Positions 42,298 through 53,366 of a DNA stretch of 64,000 bases are shown piece by piece. Position 1 is the stretch's first letter. Every line of letters starts with the position of its first letter. The position numbers were made by a program, and so were the translations under genes. The notes beneath the pieces were generated by a model. It saw nothing but the letters and a program-made list of their open reading frames with translations, had not been told where the DNA came from and ran no database searches. The DNA comes from Streptomyces sp. Tue6028 (GTDB taxonomy: Bacteria; Actinomycetota; Actinomycetes; Streptomycetales; Streptomycetaceae), in NCBI RefSeq assembly GCF_002300165.1, contig NZ_MLCE01000027.1:1-64000 (forward strand), given 5' to 3'.

Positions 42298-43098
42298 GTG
42301 AGCGCGTCGGGCACGGCCGCGGCCGGGCAGGTCGAGCACATGCTGCGCCAGGTGACCCCCGGGCGCTACGACGCCTACGAGGCGCTCCTTCGCGCGCTCG
42401 CGACCCCGTCGTCCGGTCAGGTCTGGATGCTCCTGTGGCACGGCCAGGCCGGGTCCCCGGACGCCCAGTACGGGAACATGGAGGTGGACGGCTTCGGGTA
42501 CGCCCCGTGCGTCACCTCCGCCCAGGAGCTCTCGGCCAGCGGCTGGAACCGTTCGTACGAGGTGGTCGACGGCCTCGACGTCGCCCGCACCCTCTACCCC
42601 GACCATTTCGGCCTCTGGCTCAATCCGCACGCGCCCGGCGGCGGCCTGGGCATCCCCTGGCTGGACCTGCGGCGCATCGCCGCGGGCCTGGAGCGGCAGC
42701 CCGCCGGACCGCTGCGGCTGTCCGAACCGGGCATCGAGATCCCGCAGTTCTACGCGCTGCTCACGCAGAACGCGCACCGCACCTCCGCCGTCCGGTCGCT
42801 GCGCCGCGCCTGGGTGCAGCCGACGCTCGGGGCGCCCTATCTCGCCATCGGCCTTGACGTGTACGACACTTCGCCGCCCGCGGTCGACTCGGTGCGCGCC
42901 ATGATGCAGCAGTCCATCGGCGCGGTCCCCGACGGGCTGCCCGTCTCGACCGTGGCGATGTCCGACGAGTACGACCCGGTGGCCATGTGGCTGCGGGTCA
43001 ACGCCCGGCCGTTCTACGACCGTGAGGCCCACGCGGCCCCGGCCCAGGCGCCGATGGCGGGCGGCTACGGTTATCCGCCGGCCCGCGGCGGATACTGA
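42298..43098 (+). CDS. SseB-family protein, copy 2
   Basis: 266 residues. The N-terminal half (EHMLRQVTPGRYDAYEALLRALA, VWMLLWHGQAG, YAPCVTSAQELSAS) and C-terminal half (LAIGLDVYDTSPPAVDSVR, STVAMSDEYDPVAMWLRVNARPFYDRE) parallel copy 1, so tandem duplication and divergence is likely. The C-terminus ends in a Gly/Tyr/Ala-rich tail. GTG 42298 is chosen with AAGGGG upstream; TTG/ATG further up (42274) is possible. Cytoplasmic, no signal or membrane segment. Confidence 0.85.
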   Translation: MSASGTAAAGQVEHMLRQVTPGRYDAYEALLRALATPSSGQVWMLLWHGQAGSPDAQYGNMEVDGFGYAPCVTSAQELSASGWNRSYEVVDGLDVARTLYPDHFGLWLNPHAPGGGLGIPWLDLRRIAAGLERQPAGPLRLSEPGIEIPQFYALLTQNAHRTSAVRSLRRAWVQPTLGAPYLAIGLDVYDTSPPAVDSVRAMMQQSIGAVPDGLPVSTVAMSDEYDPVAMWLRVNARPFYDREAHAAPAQAPMAGGYGYPPARGGY

Positions 43099-43549
43099 CG
43101 GCGCGCGTCTACGGCCCGCCGTCCGTGACGAGCGGTCGCTGAGGCGTTCCCTGCGGCAGGGTCTCACGCCTGACCTGCACGGGAACCGGCGTAAGGGCTG
43201 CTTGTCCGGTTTGGGGAGGACGCGTACCGAAAGAGGGCGTCATGACCCCTTCCGGCACAACTGCCCCCCGTCCGCCTCGCGTTACCCACTGTTCGGATAA
43301 CGGAATCCCCCTAAGAGCATCACGGTTGCGCATACTTTCTCCATCAGACCTGGCACGTGATCGTGGCGGCACTGAAGACTCGCCCATCAGACATGGGGTC
43401 ATCGATCCTGTGAGCGAGTGCAAGTCGAACGATCAGCCGGGTCACCAGGTCGCACCATCTGCGACCCACCTCCCGGCACGCAAGTGAACCAAGCCGCAGA
43501 CAGCGGCAGGCGTAGGCCGGTCACCACCGGCGAGAGGGGTCGGGTCACT
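43099..43549. other. Intergenic region ahead of the oligopeptide transporter operon
   Basis: 451 bp. It holds the presumed operon promoter and a direct repeat CCATCAGAC at 43341 and 43384 (43 bp apart). AGAGG upstream of GTG 43550 is the likely ribosome site. No small gene or RNA is recognisable; open frames on both strands lack ribosome sites or are upstream extensions. Confidence 0.5.
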
Positions 43550-44548
43550 GTGACCGCACCGATCGAGACCACCGCGGCGGCATCGGAAGCGCAGCCAGAG
43601 GCTGTGCTTGCCGGAGTCGGCAAGGGGCAGATCGAGGGCCGTTCGCTGGGACAGATCGCCTGGACGCGCTTCAAGCGCGACAAGGTGGCGGTCGCCGGCG
43701 GTGTCATCGTCGTGCTGCTCATCCTGATGGCCATCCTTGCCCGGCCCATCCAGTCGATGCTGGGACTGGACCCGAACGCCTTCAACCAGGACCTGATCGA
43801 CCCCAACACCTCGCTGCCCAAGGGCGGGATGGGCGGCATGAGCGGTGACCACCCGCTCGGTGTGGACCCGAAGTTCGGCCGTGACATCGCCACCCGAATC
43901 CTTGAGGGTTCCTGGGTGTCGCTGGTGGTCGCCTTCGGCGCCACCATCCTGTCGAACGTGATCGGCGCGATCCTGGGCGTCGTCGCGGGCTTCTACGGCG
44001 GGCGCGTCGACGCGGTCATCAGCCGCCTGATGGACACCTTCCTCGCCTTCCCCCTCCTGCTCTTCGCGATCGCCATCTCCGCCACCCTGCAGGGCGGCGC
44101 GTTCGGCCTCGAAGGGCTCCCGCTCCACCTGAGCGTGCTGATCTTCGTGATCGGCTTCTTCAACTGGCCCTACCTGGGCCGGATCGTCCGAGGCCAGACC
44201 CTCGCCCTGCGTGAGCGTGAGTTCGTGGACGCATCCCGGGGCATGGGCGCCAAGGGCCCGTACATCCTGTTCCGGGAGCTGCTGCCCAACCTGGTCGGCC
44301 CGATCATCGTCTACTCGACGCTGCTCATCCCGACCAACATCCTCTTCGAGGCGTCCCTGAGCTTCCTGGGGGTCGGCATCCAGCCCCCGCAGGCGTCGTG
44401 GGGCGGCATGCTCAGGGAAGCGGTCAACTACTACGAGGTCGACCCGCAGTTCATGATCGTCCCCGGCCTCGCCATCTTTGTGACCGTCCTCGCGTTCAAC
44501 CTGCTCGGCGACGGTCTCCGAGACGCTCTCGACCCGCGCAGCCGTTGA
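43550..44548 (+). CDS. Oligo/dipeptide ABC transporter permease (OppC/DppC type)
   Basis: 332-residue inner-membrane subunit. The N-terminal OppC_N helix (KVAVAGGVIVVLLILMAILA) is followed by a BPD_transp_1 domain with five further helices and the EAA loop (EFVDASRGMGAKGPYILFRELLPNLVGPI). The soluble loop carrying HPLGVDPKFGRDIATRI is usual for OppC. It is first in an operon of order C-A-B-D-F, where the binding protein sits second. The start is GTG 43550; GAGAGG lies about 12 nt upstream. Confidence 0.94.
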   Translation: MTAPIETTAAASEAQPEAVLAGVGKGQIEGRSLGQIAWTRFKRDKVAVAGGVIVVLLILMAILARPIQSMLGLDPNAFNQDLIDPNTSLPKGGMGGMSGDHPLGVDPKFGRDIATRILEGSWVSLVVAFGATILSNVIGAILGVVAGFYGGRVDAVISRLMDTFLAFPLLLFAIAISATLQGGAFGLEGLPLHLSVLIFVIGFFNWPYLGRIVRGQTLALREREFVDASRGMGAKGPYILFRELLPNLVGPIIVYSTLLIPTNILFEASLSFLGVGIQPPQASWGGMLREAVNYYEVDPQFMIVPGLAIFVTVLAFNLLGDGLRDALDPRSR

Positions 44549-44607
44549 TGCCTGACGCACACCGAGAGCCCATCAAGTTTCCGACAATGGAGGGGAACCC
44601 GCCCATC

Positions 44608-46359
44608 ATGCGAAGGTCAGCGCTGGCCGCAGTTGCGGCCATCGGCTCCGCGAGCCTGCTCGTCGCAGGCTGCAGCAAGGCCGATGACAACAAGAACGAC
44701 GACACCACCAAATCAGCTGGGGCCAACGCAGCGACCAAGGACGTCGTCAACGCCTCCACGAAGAAGGGGGGCACGGTCACGTACGAGTACTCCGACGTGC
44801 CGGACTCCTTCGACCCGGGCAACACGTACTACGCGTACATGTACAACCTCAGCCGGCTGTACGCCCGTCCGCTGATGACGTTCCAGCCCGGCGCCGGCGA
44901 GAAGGGCAACACCCTTGTCCCCGACCTCGCGGAGAGCAAGGGCGTCCCGAGCGACGGCGGCAAGACCTGGACGTACAAGCTGCGTGCGGGCCTGAAGTAC
45001 CAGGACGGCACCGCGATCACGTCCAAGGACGTCAAGTACGCGGTCGAGCGCTCCAACTTCGCGCGTGACGTGCTCTCCCTCGGCCCGAACTACTTCCAGC
45101 AGTTCCTCGTGGGCGGCGACAAGTACAAGGGTCCCTACAAGGACAAGAGCGCCAAGGGCCTCTCGTCCATCGAGACCCCGGACGACACCACGGTCGTCTT
45201 CCACCTGAAGACCGCCTTCCAGGAGTTCGACTACCTGGTCGCCTCGCCGCAGACGGCTCCGGTCCCGCAGGCCAAGGACAACGGCGTCGACTACGTCAAG
45301 AACATCGTGTCCTCGGGCTCGTACAAGTTCCAGAGCTACTCCGACGGCAAGCAGGCCGTCCTCGTGCGCAACGAGAACTGGGACGCCAAGACCGACCCGC
45401 TGCGCAAGCAGTACCCGGACAAGATCGTCGTCAACCTGAAGGTCAACGCCGAGACGATCGACAAGGACGTCCTCGCGGGCGACGCGATCGACCTCGGTGG
45501 TGGCGGTGTCCAGGCCGCGACCCAGGCGCAGCTGCTCAGCTCCGCCGACAAGAAGGCCAACACCGACAACACCTACGGTGGCCGTCTCGTCTACATGGCG
45601 ATCAACACCAAGGTGAAGCCGTTCAACAACGTGGCGTGCCGCAAGGCCGTCCAGTTCGCGATCGACAAGGTCTCGGTGCAGACCGCCGAGGGCGGCCCGA
45701 TCCGCGGCGACATCGCCTCCACGGTCCTCCCGCCGGACATCCCGGGCTACGCCAAGTCGGACGTCTACGCGTCGGCCGGCAACAAGGGTGACGCGGCCAA
45801 GGCCAAGGACCAGCTCAAGGCCTGTGGCAAGTCGACCATCAGCACCAACATCTCCGCGCGCAGCGACCGCCCGCAGGAGATCGACGCCGCCACCGCGATC
45901 ATCGCGTCGCTGAAGAAGGCCGGCATCAACGCCACCCTGAAGCAGTACCCGTCGGGCAAGTACTTCACCGACTACGCGGGTGTCCCGAAGTTCACCGAGA
46001 AGCAGAACATCGGCCTGATCATGATGCAGTGGGGTGCCGACTGGCCCTCCGGCTACGGCTTCCTGCAGCAGATCCTGAACGGCTCCGCGATCGGCGCCTC
46101 GGGTAACACCAACCTGTCGCAGTACGACAACAAGGACGTCAACGCCCTCCTCGAGAAGGCGATCGGTACGCAGGACGACGCCGCGCGCAACTCCCTGTAC
46201 ACCGACATCGACAAGAAGACCATGGACGACGCCGTCCTCGTGCCGCTGACCTACTTCAAGGTTCTGCTGGCCCGCCCGAAGTACGCGACCAACCTGGTCT
46301 CCACGGCGGCCTTCAGCGGTCAGTACGACTACCTCAACATCGGCACCACGAAGAAGTAG
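44608..46359 (+). CDS. Oligo/dipeptide ABC transporter substrate-binding lipoprotein (SBP_bac_5)
   Basis: 583 residues. Lipoprotein signal with LLVAGC (C22), then an Asp/Lys/Asn-rich tether and an SBP_bac_5 domain (GGTVTYEYSDVPDSFDPGNTYY start; KTWTYKLRAGLKYQDGTAITSKDVKYAVERS is the family signature). It captures peptides at the outer membrane face and delivers them to the two permeases. ATG 44608 is used, with GGAGGGG 12 nt upstream; ATG 44587 is a possible alternative. Lys-rich, lower-bias codons in this gene suggest high expression. Confidence 0.94.
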   Translation: MRRSALAAVAAIGSASLLVAGCSKADDNKNDDTTKSAGANAATKDVVNASTKKGGTVTYEYSDVPDSFDPGNTYYAYMYNLSRLYARPLMTFQPGAGEKGNTLVPDLAESKGVPSDGGKTWTYKLRAGLKYQDGTAITSKDVKYAVERSNFARDVLSLGPNYFQQFLVGGDKYKGPYKDKSAKGLSSIETPDDTTVVFHLKTAFQEFDYLVASPQTAPVPQAKDNGVDYVKNIVSSGSYKFQSYSDGKQAVLVRNENWDAKTDPLRKQYPDKIVVNLKVNAETIDKDVLAGDAIDLGGGGVQAATQAQLLSSADKKANTDNTYGGRLVYMAINTKVKPFNNVACRKAVQFAIDKVSVQTAEGGPIRGDIASTVLPPDIPGYAKSDVYASAGNKGDAAKAKDQLKACGKSTISTNISARSDRPQEIDAATAIIASLKKAGINATLKQYPSGKYFTDYAGVPKFTEKQNIGLIMMQWGADWPSGYGFLQQILNGSAIGASGNTNLSQYDNKDVNALLEKAIGTQDDAARNSLYTDIDKKTMDDAVLVPLTYFKVLLARPKYATNLVSTAAFSGQYDYLNIGTTKK

Positions 46360-46428
46360 CAGCCCCGGAAGGCAGGTGAAGGCATTGGTGCCCGCGGGCT
46401 CAGCCCGCGGGCACCAGCGCCGATCCCC

Positions 46429-47436
46429 GTGATCTCGTACATCCTCCGTCGGACGGCAGCGGCAGCGATCCTGCTCCTGGTCGTCTCCGCGGTCACCTTC
46501 GCCATCTTCTTCCTGCTGCCAAGACTGGCCGGCCAGACCGCCGACCAGCTCGCGCAGCAGTACATCGGGAAGAGCCCGACGAAGGCCGACATCATCGCGG
46601 TCAAGCACAACCTCGGTCTGGACCAGCCCGTCTACGTCCAGTACTGGCACTTCATCAAGGGGATCGTCAGCGGCGCCACCTATGACCTGGGTCCCACCAC
46701 GGCGCACTGCGACGCGCCGTGCTTCGGGTACTCCTTCAAGACCCACCAGGCTGTCTGGCCGCAGCTCACCTCCCGCCTTCCGGTGACCCTCTCGCTCGCC
46801 GCGGGGGCCGCCGTTCTGTGGCTCGTCTCGGGCGTCGTGGTCGGCGTGATCTCCGCGCTCAAGCCGCGCTCGTTCTTCGACCGCACCTTCATGGGTGTCG
46901 CGCTCGCCGGTGTCTCGCTGCCCATGTTCTTCACGGGCAACCTGGCGCTGCTGCTCTTCACCTACCAGTGGCCGATCTTCGGCCGCACCTACGTCCCGTT
47001 CACCGAGAACCCGGCGCAGTGGGCCAACACCCTCTTCCCGGCGTGGTGTTCACTCGCGCTCCTGTACTCCGCCATCTACGCGCGGCTCACCCGCTCGGGC
47101 ATGCTGGAGACGATGAACGAGGACTTCATCCGCACGGCCCGTGCCAAGGGCCTGCGCGAGCGCAACGTGGTGGTCCGGCACGGACTGCGCGCCGCGCTCA
47201 CCCCGATCATCACCGTCTTCGGCATGGACCTCGGTCTGCTGCTCGGCGGTGCCGTGATCACCGAGACCGTGTTCTCCCTGCACGGAGTCGGCGAGTACGC
47301 GGTGGACGGCATCACCGACAACGACCTGCCGCCCATCCTCGGCGTGACCCTTCTCGCCGCGTTCTTCGTCGTCGTAGCAAATCTTCTGGTGGACCTGTTG
47401 TACGCCGCCGCCGACCCGCGGGTGAGGCTCTCGTGA
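46429..47436 (+). CDS. Oligo/dipeptide ABC transporter permease (OppB/DppB type)
   Basis: 335 residues, six transmembrane helices. N-terminus MISYILRRTAAAAILLLVVSAVTFAIFFLLPRLAG, periplasm-side loop with YIGKSPTKADIIAVKHNLGLDQPV, BPD_transp_1 domain and EAA loop (NEDFIRTARAKGLRERNVVVRHGLRAALTPI). It forms the membrane channel with the 43550 permease. GTG 46429. Its stop overlaps the next gene start (GTGA), giving translational coupling to the ATPase. Confidence 0.95.
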   Translation: MISYILRRTAAAAILLLVVSAVTFAIFFLLPRLAGQTADQLAQQYIGKSPTKADIIAVKHNLGLDQPVYVQYWHFIKGIVSGATYDLGPTTAHCDAPCFGYSFKTHQAVWPQLTSRLPVTLSLAAGAAVLWLVSGVVVGVISALKPRSFFDRTFMGVALAGVSLPMFFTGNLALLLFTYQWPIFGRTYVPFTENPAQWANTLFPAWCSLALLYSAIYARLTRSGMLETMNEDFIRTARAKGLRERNVVVRHGLRAALTPIITVFGMDLGLLLGGAVITETVFSLHGVGEYAVDGITDNDLPPILGVTLLAAFFVVVANLLVDLLYAAADPRVRLS

Positions 47437-48526
47437 CCGAACTGTCCAAGACCGGCGCCGCGGTCGGCGAGCCCGTCTCCACGCCCTCGGACGCCCCCAA
47501 GGCGTTCCTCGAAGTGCGCGACCTCAAGGTGCACTTCCCGACCGACGACGGTCTCGTCAAGTCCGTCGACGGGCTGTCCTTCTCGGTGGAGAAGGGCAAG
47601 ACCCTCTCCATCGTGGGTGAGTCGGGCTCCGGCAAGTCCGTCACCTCGCTGGCGATCATGGGTCTGCACCGGCTCGGCGCGCGCGGCAAGAACGTCCAGA
47701 TGTCCGGTGAGATCTGGCTGGACGGCAAGGAACTGGTGAACGCTGACCCGGACGAGGTGCGCAAGCTCCGCGGCCGCGAGATGGCGATGATCTTCCAGGA
47801 CCCGCTGTCGGCGATGCACCCGTACTACACGGTCGGCAACCAGATCGTGGAGGCGTACCGCGTCCACCACAAGGTGGACAAGAAGACCGCCCGCAAGCGG
47901 GCGATCGAGATGCTCGACCGTGTCGGCATCCCCGAGCCGGCCAAGCGCGCCGACAGCTACCCGCACGAGTTCTCCGGCGGTATGCGCCAGCGCGCGATGA
48001 TCGCCATGGCGCTCGTCAACAACCCCGAGCTGCTCATCGCGGACGAGCCGACGACCGCCCTCGACGTCACCGTCCAGGCGCAGATCCTCGACCTCATCCG
48101 TGATCTGCAGAAGGAGTTCGGCTCCGCGGTCGTCATCATCACGCACGACCTGGGTGTGGTGGCCGAGATCGCCGACGACGTGCTGGTGATGTACGGCGGC
48201 CGGTGCGTGGAGCGTGGCTCCGTCGAGCGCATCTTCGAGCAGCCGCAGCACCCCTACACCTGGGGTCTGCTCGGCTCGATGCCGCGCATCGACCGTGAGA
48301 CGTCCGACCGGCTCATCCCGGTCAAGGGCCAGCCGCCGAGCCTCATCAACGTCCCGTCGGGCTGTGCCTTCCACCCGCGTTGCCCGTACGCGGACCTGCC
48401 CAAGGGCAATGTCACCCGTACCGTGCGCCCCGAACTGCAGCTGATCGGCAGCGGCCACTACACCGCCTGCCACCTCTCGCAGGAGGACCGTACGCGGATC
48501 TGGAACGAAGAGATTGCGCCGAAGCT

Positions 48527-48530
<4 letters not shown>
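47433..48530 (+). CDS. Oligo/dipeptide ABC transporter ATP-binding protein (OppD/DppD type)
   Basis: 365 residues. Walker A GESGSGKSV, Q-loop FQDPLSAMHPYYTVG, signature FSGGMRQRAMIAMAL, Walker B LLIADEPTTALD, switch ITHDLGVVAEIAD. The C-terminal oligo_HPY region contains PSGCAFHPRCPYA with cysteines that fit an iron-sulfur/HPY extension. GTG 47433 overlaps the preceding stop and its own stop overlaps the next start (GTGA), so subunit synthesis is coupled. Confidence 0.96.
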
Positions 48531-50089
<1,559 letters not shown>

Positions 50090-50185
50090 GCCGTGACGAC
50101 TTGGCAAAGTCATGAACATGCCTGAACGGGAGAGTGCAGAGTCTCGCGTGTCCGTCAGTTCGGAACACGTTCGAAAGGGACGCTC

Positions 50186-51577
50186 ATGGCACTCTCCCGT
50201 TCGGCACGTTTAGGGGCCCTCGCCACCGCGGCGGCCTCCTTCCTCGTCATCGCCGCCTCCTCCGCCCCGACCCCGGGCGCCGACGGCATCGGTGACCCCT
50301 ACTTCCCGCAACTGGGCAACGGCGGCTTCGACGCCCGCCACTACGACCTCGACGTGGCCTACAACCCGGACACCGACCGCCTCGACGGCCGGACGACCAT
50401 CACCGCCCGCGCCACCCAGAGCCTGTCCGCCTTCGATCTGGACCTCCAGAAGCTGGATGTCACGAAGGTCGAGGTGAACGGCAGACGCGCCGACTTCACG
50501 CGAGCGGGCGACGAGATCCACATCACCCCGCGCGGCACCCTGCCCAAGGGCAAGACCTTCACGGTGACCGTCACCTACGGAGGTGTTCCCGAAGCCCTCA
50601 ACGGCCCCATCGTCTTCGGCTCCGACTACGGGTGGATGAAGACCACCGACGGCGTCTTCGTCGCCTGTGAACCCAACGCCGCCTCCACCTGGTTCCCGTC
50701 CAGCGACCACCCGTCCGACAAGGCGACGTACGACATCAGGATCAAGGCCCCGAAGGGTCTGACCGGTGTCTCCAACGGCCGCCTCGTCTCGACGTACGAC
50801 AAGGGCGGCCAGACCGTCGCGCACTGGCGCGAGAGCCGGCCCATGGCCACCTATCTCGCGACCGCGACCATCGGCAAGTTCGACGTGAAGACCGGGAAGA
50901 CCCCGGCCGGGACACCCATCTACGTCGCCATCGACCCGGTGCTCGCGAACAGCAACAGCGTCGACGTGTACGGCGTCACGGCCGAGGCCACCGACTACTG
51001 GTCGCAGGTCTTCGGCCCCTACCCCTTCGAGGAGACCGGCGCCATCGTCGACGACATGCCGCAGGCCGGGTTCTCGCTGGAGGTCCAGTCCAAGCCCGCG
51101 TACTCCGCCGTGCGTTCCGAGTCGACCATCGTCCACGAGCTGGCCCACCAGTGGTTCGGTGACTCGGTCTCGGTGGAGCGCTGGAAGGACATCTGGCTCA
51201 ACGAGGGCTTCGCCACCTACGCCCAGTGGCTGTGGTCCGAGCACAAGGGCATCCGCTCGGCGCACGACTCGTTCCTCGCCGGGTACAACGCGCGGCCGGC
51301 GGACTCCTCCTTCTGGCAGATCACGGTCGCCGACCCGCAGCGCGACACGATGTTCGCCTCGGCGGTCTACCAGCGTGGTGCGATGACGCTCCAGATGCTG
51401 CGCGAGCGCATCGGCGACCAGGCGTTCTTCAAGCTGCTGCCCGCCTGGACGAAGCTGCACCGCTACGGCAACGCGAACACCGCCGACTTCGTCCGGCTCG
51501 CCGAGAAGATCTCGGGACAGCAGCTCGACGATCTCTTCCAGACATGGATCTACACGACGGGCAAGCCGGTGGTGTAG
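50186..51577 (+). CDS. Secreted M1-family metallopeptidase
   Basis: 463 residues. Signal peptide (MALSRSARLGALATAAASFLVIAASSA). M1 N-terminal saddle at about 45-235, then the thermolysin-like domain with zinc site H317-E318-LA-H321 (STIVHELAHQWFGD) and E340 (WLNEGFATYAQWLW). The exopeptidase GAMEN motif is altered to GFSLE (295-299). It lacks the long C-terminal domain of aminopeptidase N (about 460 versus 850 residues), as in other short secreted Streptomyces M1 enzymes. Downstream of the peptide importer it could supply peptides or amino acids. ATG 50186; AAAGGGA upstream. Confidence 0.93.
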   Translation: MALSRSARLGALATAAASFLVIAASSAPTPGADGIGDPYFPQLGNGGFDARHYDLDVAYNPDTDRLDGRTTITARATQSLSAFDLDLQKLDVTKVEVNGRRADFTRAGDEIHITPRGTLPKGKTFTVTVTYGGVPEALNGPIVFGSDYGWMKTTDGVFVACEPNAASTWFPSSDHPSDKATYDIRIKAPKGLTGVSNGRLVSTYDKGGQTVAHWRESRPMATYLATATIGKFDVKTGKTPAGTPIYVAIDPVLANSNSVDVYGVTAEATDYWSQVFGPYPFEETGAIVDDMPQAGFSLEVQSKPAYSAVRSESTIVHELAHQWFGDSVSVERWKDIWLNEGFATYAQWLWSEHKGIRSAHDSFLAGYNARPADSSFWQITVADPQRDTMFASAVYQRGAMTLQMLRERIGDQAFFKLLPAWTKLHRYGNANTADFVRLAEKISGQQLDDLFQTWIYTTGKPVV

Positions 51578-51643
51578 GCCGTATCACCTGTCGCGGGCCT
51601 TGCTTTGTAAGGTTCAGGCCCGTCGGCAGGTGAGAATGTTCGG

Positions 51644-52309
51644 GTGCTTCAGGAACTGTTCAGCCCCTCCGTCCAGCATGTGCTCGACCTCGTGGGGATC
51701 TTCGTCTTCGCGATCTCCGGCGCGCTGCTGGCCGTCCGCAAGAACTTCGACGTCTTCGGCATCGCCGTGCTCGCCGAGGTCACCGCGCTGGGCGGAGGGC
51801 TGTTCCGGGACCTGATGATCGGCGCCGTGCCGCCGGCCGCGTTCACCGACCTCGGCTACTTCAGCACCCCGCTGCTCGCCGCCCTGCTGGTCTTCTTCCT
51901 CCACCCCCATGTCGAGCGGATCCAGGTCGGCGTCAACGTCTTCGACGCGGCCGGTCTCGGCCTGTTCTGCGTCGCGGGCACCACGAAGGCGTACGAGTAC
52001 GGGCTCGGTCTTCCGCAGTCCGCAGCGCTCGGCCTGGCCACCGCGGTCGGCGGCGGTGTGCTGCGTGACGTGCTCGCCAACGAGGTGCCCTCGCTGCTGC
52101 GCTGGGACCGCGACCTGTACGCGGTGCCGGCGATGGTCGGCGCCACGATGGTCGTGCTGTGCATCTACTACGACGTGCTGACCCCGTTCACCAGCGGCCT
52201 CGCGGTCGTCACCGCCTTCGTCCTGCGACTGCTGGCGATGCGGTACCACTGGCGGGCGCCGCGGGCGTGGAACCGTCGTTCGACGGTGACCGAGGAGGAG
52301 ACCCCGTAG
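51644..52309 (+). CDS. TRIC-type cation channel family protein (UPF0126)
   Basis: 221-residue membrane protein with two internally related TRIC repeats: LVGIFVFAISGALLAVRKNFDVFGIAVLAEVTALGGGLFRD (about 16-55) and FDAAGLGLFCVAGTTKAYEYGL...TAVGGGVLRDV (about 100-150), plus a seventh helix. GGG-x(2)-RD motifs occur in each repeat. Bacterial TRIC proteins form homotrimeric monovalent-cation channels. A basic/polar tail (YHWRAPRAWNRRSTVTEEETP) is cytoplasmic. GTG 51644. Monocistronic by spacing. Confidence 0.92.
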   Translation: MLQELFSPSVQHVLDLVGIFVFAISGALLAVRKNFDVFGIAVLAEVTALGGGLFRDLMIGAVPPAAFTDLGYFSTPLLAALLVFFLHPHVERIQVGVNVFDAAGLGLFCVAGTTKAYEYGLGLPQSAALGLATAVGGGVLRDVLANEVPSLLRWDRDLYAVPAMVGATMVVLCIYYDVLTPFTSGLAVVTAFVLRLLAMRYHWRAPRAWNRRSTVTEEETP

Positions 52310-52493
52310 GACGCCCGGTCCCGTGGCCGGTGCGGCACCGCATCGGCCGACCCTGCGTCGGCCGGCACCGCCTCGGCCGGTGGGGCGCCGGGTTCGGTGG
52401 CCGCGGCGTCGCTCCGGTGGACCTGAGGGCGCCGGAGGTGACGATGTCACACCAGCGCAAAATGAAAAGCTACCGCTTAGTAATTTCCTGTTG

Positions 52494-52499
52494 TACTGT
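52494..52499 (+). promoter_or_regulatory. Possible -10 for a leaderless thioesterase mRNA
   Basis: TACTGT 7 nt before ATG 52506, in an unusually A/T-rich stretch, with no Shine-Dalgarno ahead of the ATG. The -35 is not evident. Confidence 0.4.
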
Positions 52500-52505
52500 T
52501 CACGC

Positions 52506-53366
52506 ATGGCAGAAGCAGCTTCGGTACAGGCCGTACGGGCCACGATCGGCGACAGCGAGTTCGACCGCGACACCGCGGTCACCCTGCGCGAACCCGGCGT
52601 CTACGACATCGACCTCTCCGCCGGATGGACGATCATCAACGCCGTCAACGGTGGCTACCTGCTCGCCGTCCTGGGGCGCGCGCTCGCGGACGCCCTGCCG
52701 CACGCCGACCCGTTCACCATCTCCGCGCACTACCTGACCGCGTCCCAGCCGGGACCGGCGGTGGTCCGCACGGACGTCGTCCGCACCGGCCGGACCCTGT
52801 CGACCGGCCAGGCCTCGCTCTTCCAGTACGACGACGAGGGCCGCGAGGTCGAGCGCATCCGCGTGCTCGCCTCGTACGGCGACCTCGACGCCCTGCCCGA
52901 CGACGTCCGTACGACCGCGCGGCCACCCGCGATCCCGCCGATGGACCAGTGTTTCGGCCCGCAGGACGCCCCCGCACCGGTCCCCGGCAGCTCCGCGATC
53001 ACCGACCGGCTGTTCCTCAAGCTCGATCCCTCGACCCTGGGCTGGGCGCTCGGCGCGCCGTCCGGGAAGGGCGAGATGCGTGCCTGGTTCGGCCTCGCCG
53101 ACGGCCGCGACGCGGACCCGCTCTCGCTGCTCCTCGCGGTCGACGCGCTGCCGCCGACGGCCTTCGAGATCGGCCTCTCCGGCTGGGTGCCGACCGTCGA
53201 GCTGACCGTGCACGTGCGCTCCCGCCCCGCGCCCGGCCCGCTGCGCGTCTCGATCACCACCCGCAATCTGGCCGGCGGCTTCCTGGAGGAGGACGCGGAG
53301 GTCTGGGACAGCGAGGACCGGCTGGTCGCGCAGTCCCGGCAGCTCGCGCGGGTCAGGCTCGGCTGA
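52506..53366 (+). CDS. Acyl-CoA thioesterase-like protein (TesB-like double hotdog)
   Basis: 286 residues, about 2 x 130, with an N-terminal 4HBT-type hotdog (YDIDLSAGWTIINAVNGGYLLAVLGRAL, FTISAHYLTASQPGPAVVRTDVVRTGRTLSTGQASLFQ) and a second hotdog (LSLLLAVDALPPTAFEIGLSGWVPTVELTVHVRSRPAPG). Expected to hydrolyse acyl-CoA thioesters; chain-length preference is unknown. ATG 52506 has no ribosome site; the open frame to 52323 has none either. The 3' end overlaps the convergent TIGR03086 gene by 14 bp. Confidence 0.88.
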   Translation: MAEAASVQAVRATIGDSEFDRDTAVTLREPGVYDIDLSAGWTIINAVNGGYLLAVLGRALADALPHADPFTISAHYLTASQPGPAVVRTDVVRTGRTLSTGQASLFQYDDEGREVERIRVLASYGDLDALPDDVRTTARPPAIPPMDQCFGPQDAPAPVPGSSAITDRLFLKLDPSTLGWALGAPSGKGEMRAWFGLADGRDADPLSLLLAVDALPPTAFEIGLSGWVPTVELTVHVRSRPAPGPLRVSITTRNLAGGFLEEDAEVWDSEDRLVAQSRQLARVRLG